Below are positions 57,969-64,000 of a stretch of DNA of 64,000 bases, piece after piece. How positions within the stretch are numbered: position 1 is the first letter of the stretch; each line of letters begins with the position of its first letter. Under the pieces are notes generated by a model. It did no database searches, was not told where the DNA came from, and worked only from the letters and a program-made list of their open reading frames with translations. The position numbers were made by a program, and so were the translations under genes. The stretch lies in NCBI GenBank assembly GCA_963724435.1, contig CAVRUN010000018.1, forward strand, positions 30,319 to 94,318, written 5' to 3'. This stretch comes from AP-15 sp963724435. Lineage in GTDB: Bacteria > Pseudomonadota > Alphaproteobacteria > ATCC43930 > CGMCC-115725.

Positions 57969-60935
57969 ATGGCCGGTTTCCGCAGCTCCGCTCGGGTGAA
58001 ATCCATCCTCCGCCCTCATATATCAAGCGCAATGGCAACCGCGAGCCGGTTTCGAGGCAATGTAGCACGGCTCTCGTCCGGCTTGCCGCAAGGGAGGGGT
58101 GCAATAAGCACGATCGTCAGGCAACGCGACATCATCGATCGGCAAAAGCTCAATGACGAGCTATCGGCGGTTGCGCGCTCGACCAAATCGCCGAGTCTCG
58201 ACCGCACTCCGTTGGTCCCGGTCCTCAAGACCGCTCTCGTCAACGGGCGCGCCGAAATCCGCCGCCGTTTCGCGGAGAAAGGCGACGGTCCGGCGGTCAT
58301 CCGCGAGCAATGCTTCCTGATCGATCAGTTGATCCGCGCGCTGTTCGATGTCGTCACGACGGAGTTGTATCCGCTTGCCAATCCGACCTCGGGTGAAAAG
58401 CTGGCATTGGTGGCGGTCGGCGGCTATGGCCGCGGCGAACTGGCGCCGTTCTCCGATATCGACCTGTTGTTCCTGCTGCCCTACAAGCAAACGCCGCATA
58501 CTGAGCAAGTCGTCGAGTCGCTGCTTTATTTGCTCTGGGATTTGGGACTCAAAATCGGGCACGCAACGCGCTCGATCGAAGACTGCCTGCGTCATGCCAA
58601 ATCCGATCTGACAATCCGCACGGGTCTCCTCGAAGCGCGTTATCTGTGGGGCGATCAGCCGCTATTTGCCGAACTCAAAAAGCGCTTTGATGCCGATATC
58701 GTGCGCGGCAGCGCAGCGCAATTTATCGAGGCAAAGCTCGCCGAACGCGATGAACGCCATCGCCGCACCGGCGACAGCCGGTACATGCTCGAACCCAATG
58801 TCAAGGAAGGAAAGGGCGGGCTCAGAGATCTGCACACGCTGTTCTGGCTGGCGAAATACATTTACCGCATCGACGATGTCGCCAAGCTTGTCGATTTGGG
58901 CGTGCTGTCGGCCGAGGAGTCGCGCCGTTTCGCCAGGGCGCAGAACTTTTTGTGGACGGTGCGGTGCCATCTTCATTTTGTTGCGGGCCGCGCCGAAGAA
59001 AGACTGACGTTCGATCTGCAGACCGAAACCGGGCGGCTGATGGGCTACACCGACCACGCGGGCAGTCGTGGGGTCGAGCGCTTTATGAAGCATTATTTCC
59101 TGGTGGCAAAAGATGTCGGCGATCTGACGCGCATCTTTTGTGCGATCCTCGAAGCCGATCAGCAGCGCAAGCGGCGTCTTTCCTGGGTACGTTGGGGCAT
59201 TGGCCGGCGCGGGCTCGACGGGTTTGTGCTTGATGGCGAGCGGCTGACGATCCCGTCGGAGGATTTTTTCGAAAAGGATCCGGTCGCTTTAATACGGCTG
59301 TTTCATGTCGCGCAGCGAACCGAGCTTGATATTCATCCGCGCGCATTGCGCCGCGCCGGCCAGTCGTTGCGTCTGATCGACGCCAAACTGCGTCAGGACC
59401 CCGAGGCCAACCGGCTCTTTCTCGAAATCCTGACTTCGCGCAAAGACCCCGAAGCCGCGCTTCGTCGTATGAACGAGGCCGGGGTTTTTGGCCGCTTTAT
59501 CCCCGATTTTGGGCGTGTCGTGGCACAAATGCAGTACGACATGTATCATCACTACACGGTTGACGAGCACACGCTGTTCGCGATCGGGATCCTGCAGAAG
59601 ATTGAGAACGGCGAGCTGAAGGACGAGTCGCCGTTGGCGACAAAGCTCTGCGGCAAGATTGTATCGCGCCGCGCGCTCTATCTCGCAGTATTGCTGCACG
59701 ATATTGCAAAGGGGCGCGGCGGCGATCACTCCATCCTTGGCGAGGGCATTGCCTTAAAGCTGGGGCCGCGGCTCGGCCTCACCGCCGAAGAAACCGAAAC
59801 CGTCGCGTGGCTGGTGCGCTGGCACCTATTGATGAGCGGCACCGCCTTCAAGCGCGACATCGGCGACCCGCGTACGATTACTGACTTTGTCGACATCGTG
59901 CAGTCGCCCGAACGGCTCAAGCTGTTGCTAATCCTGACCAACGCCGATATTCGCGCGGTCGGTCCCCAAGTGTGGAACGCCTGGAAAGCGGCGCTGTTGC
60001 GCGATCTTTACCAGCGCGCGATTGAAGTCATGTCGGGAGGGCTTACCGACGAGCCGCAAGATGCGCAGATCGCGGCCGCGCAGGCAGCGGTGCGGCAGCA
60101 TTTGCCGGATTTCAGCGAGGCCGAGTTCGCCGCCTTCACCAAAGCCGGTTACCCGTTTTACTGGCTCTCGTTCCCTGCAGATGTCCACGCCCGGCATGCT
60201 CGGCTGATACGCGAGGCGGTGGCAAGCGGCGCGCCGCTGGTTGTCGAAAAGCGTGTCGACGCCGCCCGCGCGGTGACCGAGATCACGCTCTACACCGCCG
60301 ATCACCCGGGGCTATTCTCCCGCATCGCTGGGGCGCTCGCGGTCAGCGGCGCCAACATTGTCGATGCGCGCATCATGACGATGTCGAACGGCATGGCACT
60401 CGATACCTTTTGGGTTCAGGACCTCGCCGGACACGCGTTTGACCGCCCGGACAAGCTCGCGCGGCTCGCCGTCGTGTTCGAGAATGTGCTCACCGGAGAT
60501 TTAAAGCCGCATCGCGAGCTGGCGCGCCCACCGGCTTTCCCGAGCCGAATGCAAGCTTTTACGGTGGCGCCACGCGTTCTGGTAGACAATCAGGCAAGCG
60601 CGCTGCACACAGTGATTGAGGTCAATGGCCGCGATCGGCCAGGTTTGCTGTTTGAGCTGACACGCGAACTGACCCGGCTCAACCTCCAGGTCTCAAGCGC
60701 CAAAATCTCGACCTATGGCGAAAAAGTCGTCGACGTGTTCTACGTCAAAAACCTGTTCGGCCACAAGGTCGAGCACCCGACAAAGCTCGCCGAAATCCGT
60801 TCGACCCTGGAAGCGGTCCTGGCCCGTGCCGATAAGACCCCGGCGCCTGCACCACCTTCAAAGCGTCGTGCGGCAGGCGCTAGCGGACTAGCCGCGAGAG
60901 CCCGCGCGGTAGCTTCTCGACGAGCGCGCTTGTAG
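57969..60935 (+). CDS. glnD: [Protein-PII] uridylyltransferase / uridylyl-removing enzyme
   Basis: Senses glutamine and adds or removes UMP on PII proteins, setting nitrogen metabolism. The 988 residues contain: nucleotidyltransferase motif GGYGRGELAPFSDIDLL (about 151-167), a central GlnD-specific region, an HD domain LLHDIAKGRGGDHS near 578-591, and two ACT domains at about 765-840 (TLYTADHPGLFSRIAGALAV) and 878-950 (VIEVNGRDRPGLLFELTREL). A basic Ala/Arg-rich tail follows. ATG 57969 abuts the SDR stop but has no clear RBS; ATG 58032 is the next possibility. The first ~55 residues are not conserved, so the true start may lie inside. Confidence 0.95.
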   Translation: MAGFRSSARVKSILRPHISSAMATASRFRGNVARLSSGLPQGRGAISTIVRQRDIIDRQKLNDELSAVARSTKSPSLDRTPLVPVLKTALVNGRAEIRRRFAEKGDGPAVIREQCFLIDQLIRALFDVVTTELYPLANPTSGEKLALVAVGGYGRGELAPFSDIDLLFLLPYKQTPHTEQVVESLLYLLWDLGLKIGHATRSIEDCLRHAKSDLTIRTGLLEARYLWGDQPLFAELKKRFDADIVRGSAAQFIEAKLAERDERHRRTGDSRYMLEPNVKEGKGGLRDLHTLFWLAKYIYRIDDVAKLVDLGVLSAEESRRFARAQNFLWTVRCHLHFVAGRAEERLTFDLQTETGRLMGYTDHAGSRGVERFMKHYFLVAKDVGDLTRIFCAILEADQQRKRRLSWVRWGIGRRGLDGFVLDGERLTIPSEDFFEKDPVALIRLFHVAQRTELDIHPRALRRAGQSLRLIDAKLRQDPEANRLFLEILTSRKDPEAALRRMNEAGVFGRFIPDFGRVVAQMQYDMYHHYTVDEHTLFAIGILQKIENGELKDESPLATKLCGKIVSRRALYLAVLLHDIAKGRGGDHSILGEGIALKLGPRLGLTAEETETVAWLVRWHLLMSGTAFKRDIGDPRTITDFVDIVQSPERLKLLLILTNADIRAVGPQVWNAWKAALLRDLYQRAIEVMSGGLTDEPQDAQIAAAQAAVRQHLPDFSEAEFAAFTKAGYPFYWLSFPADVHARHARLIREAVASGAPLVVEKRVDAARAVTEITLYTADHPGLFSRIAGALAVSGANIVDARIMTMSNGMALDTFWVQDLAGHAFDRPDKLARLAVVFENVLTGDLKPHRELARPPAFPSRMQAFTVAPRVLVDNQASALHTVIEVNGRDRPGLLFELTRELTRLNLQVSSAKISTYGEKVVDVFYVKNLFGHKVEHPTKLAEIRSTLEAVLARADKTPAPAPPSKRRAAGASGLAARARAVASRRARL

Positions 60936-60983
60936 TCCAGCATGCCCATCCGAAAAGAGCAGCAAGTCGAGAAAAGACGTGGT

Positions 60984-61004
60984 TGGCCGGCGTGAGCCCG
61001 GCCA
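60984..61004 (-). terminator. Hairpin between glnD and dnaJ
   Basis: TGGCCGG (60984-60990) and CCGGCCA (60998-61004) form a 7-bp stem with a 7-nt loop between the convergent genes. On the minus strand a T-rich stretch (TCTTTTCTCG) follows a few nt later, fitting a dnaJ terminator. Confidence 0.5.
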
Positions 61005-61018
61005 CGGAGCGGCAAGAA

Positions 61019-62152
61019 CTACTCGCGCAGATCCTCGAAGAACTCTTTGACCCGAGCGAAGAAGCCTTCGCTTTCGGGGTGAGTCCGACCGCCGTCGCCT
61101 TCCTTTTCGAATTCGCGCAGCAATTCCTGCTGGCGCTTGGTCAAATTCTGAGGAGTCTCGACGATCACCTCGATAAACATCTCGCCGCGCAATGACGAGC
61201 GCAGGACGGTCATGCCTTTGCCGCGCAAGCGGAATTGATGGCCCGATTGGGTGCCGGCCGGGACGGTGACCTTGGTGCGGCCACCCTCGACGGTGGGCAC
61301 CTCGATGGCGCCGCCGAGCGCCGCAGTCGTGATCGAAATCGGCACGCGGCAATGGATATTGGCGCCGTCGCGCTGAAAGATCGGGTGCGGGGTCACCGTT
61401 ACGAAAATGTAGAGATCGCCGGCGGCGGCACCCCGCACCCCAACCTCGCCTTCGCCGGCGAGGCGGATGCGCATGCCGTCCTCGACCCCGGCGGGGATGT
61501 TGACCGAGAGAGTCTTCTCGCGCCGGACTCGGCCCTGGCCGCCGCAGGCTCGACAGGGCTTTTCGATGACCCTGCCGGCGCCCTGGCAGGAGGCGCAGGT
61601 CCGCTCGATCGTGAAAAACCCCTGCTGCATGCGGACCCGTCCGCGGCCCTGGCAAGTCGAGCAGGTCACTGGTTTGGAGCCGGCTTCGGCGCCGCTGCCG
61701 TGGCACTGATCGCAGGCCACCAAATTCGGAACGCGGATCGTCGTTTGTTTGCCGCGAAAGCTCTCTTCGAGCGAAATTTCCAGATTGTAGCGTAGGTCGC
61801 TGCCGCGGCTCGGCCCTGACTGGCCGGCGCGGCGCCCAGTGTTCATAAACTCGCCGAACACTTCGTCGAAGATGTCGGCAAATCCACCGGTGAAGCCAAA
61901 ATCGCCCGGCCCGCGCCCACCGCCCTGCTCAAACGCGGCATGGCCAAATCGGTCGTAGGCAGCGCGCTTCTGATCGTCCTTCAGGACGTCGTAGGCCTCG
62001 TTAAGGTCTTTGAATTTTTGTTCTGCGTTCTTGTCTCCGGAATTCCGGTCCGGGTGGTACTGCATCGCGAGCTTGCGATAGGCCCGCTTGAGATCGTCGG
62101 CGTTGGCGGATTTGGAAACGCCGAGGATCTCGTAAAAATCTTGCTTAGCCAT
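61019..62152 (-). CDS. dnaJ: Chaperone protein DnaJ
   Basis: Type I J-protein of 377 residues. The J-domain (1-70) has HPD at 33-35, needed to stimulate DnaK ATPase. A Gly/Phe-rich linker follows. Four CxxCxGxG zinc motifs are intact (CDQCHGSG, CSTCQGRG, CASCQGAG, CRACGGQG), then the C-terminal substrate-binding domains. ATG 62152 opens MAKQDFYEILGVSKSANADD. It is 100 bp downstream of dnaK with a hairpin between, giving the usual dnaK-dnaJ order. Terminates near the glnD end. Confidence 0.97.
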   Translation of the reverse strand: MAKQDFYEILGVSKSANADDLKRAYRKLAMQYHPDRNSGDKNAEQKFKDLNEAYDVLKDDQKRAAYDRFGHAAFEQGGGRGPGDFGFTGGFADIFDEVFGEFMNTGRRAGQSGPSRGSDLRYNLEISLEESFRGKQTTIRVPNLVACDQCHGSGAEAGSKPVTCSTCQGRGRVRMQQGFFTIERTCASCQGAGRVIEKPCRACGGQGRVRREKTLSVNIPAGVEDGMRIRLAGEGEVGVRGAAAGDLYIFVTVTPHPIFQRDGANIHCRVPISITTAALGGAIEVPTVEGGRTKVTVPAGTQSGHQFRLRGKGMTVLRSSLRGEMFIEVIVETPQNLTKRQQELLREFEKEGDGGRTHPESEGFFARVKEFFEDLRE

Positions 62153-62191
62153 TCTCGATGGGCATTCGCTCGAAGGGTTAGTTGTCGCGAA

Positions 62192-62219
62192 TCACCCCGA
62201 CGAAGGACCGCCGGGGTGA
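62192..62219 (-). terminator. Perfect inverted repeat in the dnaK-dnaJ spacer
   Basis: TCACCCCG (62192-62199) and CGGGGTGA (62212-62219), 8-bp stem, 12-nt loop, 33 bp after the dnaK stop. Without a T-run it could act as an attenuator or mRNA-stabilising element that sets the DnaK to DnaJ ratio. GCATTCGCTCGA repeats flank it at 62162-62173 and 62222-62233. Confidence 0.45.
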
Positions 62220-62252
62220 ACGCATTCGCTCGATATCTGGCGCGACGCCGAT

Positions 62253-64000
62253 TTAGGCGGAGCCGCGCTTCTTTTGATCGTCGACCTCCTCGAAATCGGC
62301 GTCAACAACCTTGTCGTCGCCTCCGGCTGGGCCGTGCGGCCCACCGGGACCACCCGGGCCCGGATTGCCGTCACCACCGCCACCAGCCCCGGCTTGCGCT
62401 GCCTGCTCGGCCTTGTAGAGCGCCTCGCCGATCTTCATCGAGACCTGGGCCAGAGCCTCGGTCTTCGATTTGATCTGTTCCGCGTCCTCACTGCCGAGGG
62501 TGTCTTTCAACGCCTGCATGGCCTGCTCAACCGACTGACGATCAGATTGTGGGATCTTCTCGCCATTCTCGTGCAGGGTGCGCTCGGTCGTGTGGATCAG
62601 CGCATCGGCGTTGTTCTTAGCCTCAACCAATTCGCGGCGACGCTTGTCCTCACCGGCATGCGCTTCGGCATCCTTGACCATCTTCTCGATATCGGCCTCC
62701 GACAGCCCACCCGAAGCCTGGATGCGGATCTGCTGCTCCTTGCCGGTGGCTTTGTCCTTGGCCGAGACCTGGACGATGCCGTTCGCGTCGATGTCGAAAG
62801 TCACCTCGACTTGCGGCATGCCACGCGGCGCCGGCGGAATGCCGACGAGATCGAATTGGCCAAGCAGCTTGTTGTCGGCCGCCATTTCGCGCTCGCCCTG
62901 GAAAACGCGGATCGTGACCGCGGTCTGATTGTCCTCGGCGGTCGAGAAGGTCTGGCTCTTCTTGGTCGGGATCGTCGTGTTACGATCGATCAGCCGGGTA
63001 AAGACGCCACCCAAGGTCTCGATACCGAGCGACAGCGGGGTCACGTCGAGCAGCAGGACATCCTTGACCTCGCCCTTCAACACGCCGGCCTGGATCGCCG
63101 CGCCGATCGCCACGACCTCGTCCGGGTTGACGCTGCGATTGGGCTCCTTCCCAAAGAACTGTTTGACCGTGTCGATGACCTTAGGCATCCGGGTCATGCC
63201 GCCGACCAGGATCACTTCGTCGATCTCGGAAGCCTTCAGGCCGGCATCCTTCAACGCATTGCGGCACGGCCCGATGGTCCGCTGGATCAAATCTTCAACC
63301 AGGGCCTCGAGCTTGGCTCGCGTCAGCTTGATATTGAGATGCTTGGGTCCGTGTTGGTCCGCCGTGATAAACGGCAGGTTGACGTCGGTTTGCATCGACG
63401 AGCTGAGCTCGATCTTCGCCTTCTCCGCCGCTTCTTTCAGCCGTTGCAGTGCGAGCCGGTCGTTGCGCAGGTCGATGCCCTGCTCTTTTTTGAACTCGTC
63501 GGCCAAATAGTCGATGATGTTCTTGTCGAAATCCTCGCCGCCGAGGAAGGTGTCGCCATTGGTCGATTTGACCTCAAAGACACCGTCGCCGATTTCGAGC
63601 ACCGAGATGTCAAACGTGCCGCCGCCGAGGTCATAGACCGCGATGGTACCGGCGCCCTTGCGCTCCATGCCATAGGCCAGCGCCGCCGCGGTCGGCTCGT
63701 TGATGATCCGCAACACTTCGAGGCCGGCGATCTTGCCGGCATCTTTGGTCGCCTGACGCTGACTGTCGTTGAAGTAAGCCGGCACCGTAATCACCGCTTC
63801 GGTCACCGGCTCGCCCAGATAGGCTTCAGCCGTCTCCTTCATCTTCTGCAGAATGAAGGCGCTGATTTGTGATGGGGCGTATTTCTTGCCGCGGCTCTCT
63901 ACCCAGGCATCGCCATTGTCGCCCGGTATGATCTTGTACGGGACGAGGTCGATGTCCTTCTTGACCATGGGATCGCTAAAGCGGCGGCCGATCAGCCGTT
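62253..64000 (-). CDS. dnaK: Chaperone protein DnaK, C-terminal ~90% (runs off the right edge)
   Basis: Hsp70 chaperone. About 581 codons are visible, the first complete one reading RLIGRRFSDPMVKKDIDLVP. The first 60-65 residues, with the first phosphate loop, lie outside the window. Visible hallmarks: ITVPAYFNDSQRQATKDAGK, VYDLGGGTFDISVLEIGDGV, the VGGMTRMPKV segment, LLLDVTPLSLGIETLGGVFT, then the substrate domain and lid. The tail is Gly/Pro-rich with PGPGGPGGPHGPAGG and the usual acidic end DKVVDADFEEVDD, followed by an extra QKKRGSA. Followed by dnaJ. Confidence 0.97.
   Translation of the reverse strand, partial: RLIGRRFSDPMVKKDIDLVPYKIIPGDNGDAWVESRGKKYAPSQISAFILQKMKETAEAYLGEPVTEAVITVPAYFNDSQRQATKDAGKIAGLEVLRIINEPTAAALAYGMERKGAGTIAVYDLGGGTFDISVLEIGDGVFEVKSTNGDTFLGGEDFDKNIIDYLADEFKKEQGIDLRNDRLALQRLKEAAEKAKIELSSSMQTDVNLPFITADQHGPKHLNIKLTRAKLEALVEDLIQRTIGPCRNALKDAGLKASEIDEVILVGGMTRMPKVIDTVKQFFGKEPNRSVNPDEVVAIGAAIQAGVLKGEVKDVLLLDVTPLSLGIETLGGVFTRLIDRNTTIPTKKSQTFSTAEDNQTAVTIRVFQGEREMAADNKLLGQFDLVGIPPAPRGMPQVEVTFDIDANGIVQVSAKDKATGKEQQIRIQASGGLSEADIEKMVKDAEAHAGEDKRRRELVEAKNNADALIHTTERTLHENGEKIPQSDRQSVEQAMQALKDTLGSEDAEQIKSKTEALAQVSMKIGEALYKAEQAAQAGAGGGGDGNPGPGGPGGPHGPAGGDDKVVDADFEEVDDQKKRGSA

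Noticed and set aside
62274..63872. A 532-codon open frame on the plus strand opposite dnaK
   Set aside because: It is the mirror of the dnaK coding frame in GC-rich DNA; the translation is Arg/Asp/Leu-rich without family features, while the minus strand reads DnaK throughout.
1..64000. CRISPR arrays, tRNA or rRNA genes, insertion sequences, prophage genes
   Set aside because: Reading through all intergenic stretches I found no regular spaced repeats, cloverleaf-forming segments, transposases or integrases.

Overview
The window is GC-rich, gene-dense DNA of an alphaproteobacterium, probably a soil-type member of Rhodospirillales or Hyphomicrobiales. This rests on gene content: a dapA-smpB pair beside a family 5 uracil-DNA glycosylase and a NYN-domain gene, an HWE-type histidine kinase fused to CheB and CheR, a GGAAC-N16-CGTT promoter of the EcfG general-stress type, ABC branched-chain transporters, and single-copy dnaK-dnaJ and glnD. 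No tRNA, rRNA, insertion sequence, phage gene or CRISPR array was seen.

Layout. 1-2655: partial lytic transglycosylase, divergent dapA, smpB. 2673-5924 (minus): probable metal-uptake unit made of a cupredoxin, an FTR1 permease, an outer-membrane beta-barrel protein and an atypical Nramp transporter. 6028-7397 (minus): uracil-DNA glycosylase coupled to a NYN nuclease-like gene. 7398-9561: sparse region with four small proteins, three of them secreted and two with GGAAC-type promoter candidates. 9571-16133: catabolic genes (TPP enzyme coupled to an unrecognised internally duplicated protein, a beta-hydroxyacid dehydrogenase, a Rieske oxygenase, a class III extradiol dioxygenase). 16228-22086: tightly overlapped lipid A/Kdo operon (msbA, acyltransferase, waaA, lpxK, lpxL-like). 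22290-24288: aquaporin and an orphan dCache sensor. 24383-27721 (minus): the conserved ATP-grasp / alpha-E / transglutaminase trio. 27859-31083: cupin, amino-acid-type binding protein and a frameshifted HpaB-like hydroxylase gene.

31279-35895: signalling locus, a CheB-CheR-PAS-HWE kinase followed by a single-domain receiver, with a divergent second CheB behind the EcfG-type promoter. 35929-39523: an LpoA-like lipoprotein, rsmI, yraN and a two-BON-domain lipoprotein, matching the yraM-L-N-P neighbourhood of enterobacteria. 39608-40186: an AT-rich, probably acquired nuclease-like gene. 40173-43158 (minus): LLM oxidoreductase, DUF3500 protein, FMN-binding PPOX protein and a 22-codon leader ORF. 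43384-52115: CDO-like cupin, OmpR-type regulator, glycosyltransferases, tandem Hsp20 genes, a glucan debranching-type enzyme, a secreted caspase-like protein, a pterin-dehydratase homologue and a frameshifted GYD gene. 52244-56968 (minus): complete branched-chain amino-acid-type ABC transporter. 57216-64000: SDR, glnD, then convergent dnaJ and partial dnaK.

The oxygenases, TPP enzyme, dehydrogenases and binding proteins point to uptake and oxidation of aromatic or other small organic acids. The stress-type promoter, HWE kinase, Hsp20s, glucan enzymes and DnaK/J suggest investment in general stress survival. Two genes each carry one apparent single-base insertion, which is either recent decay or sequence error.
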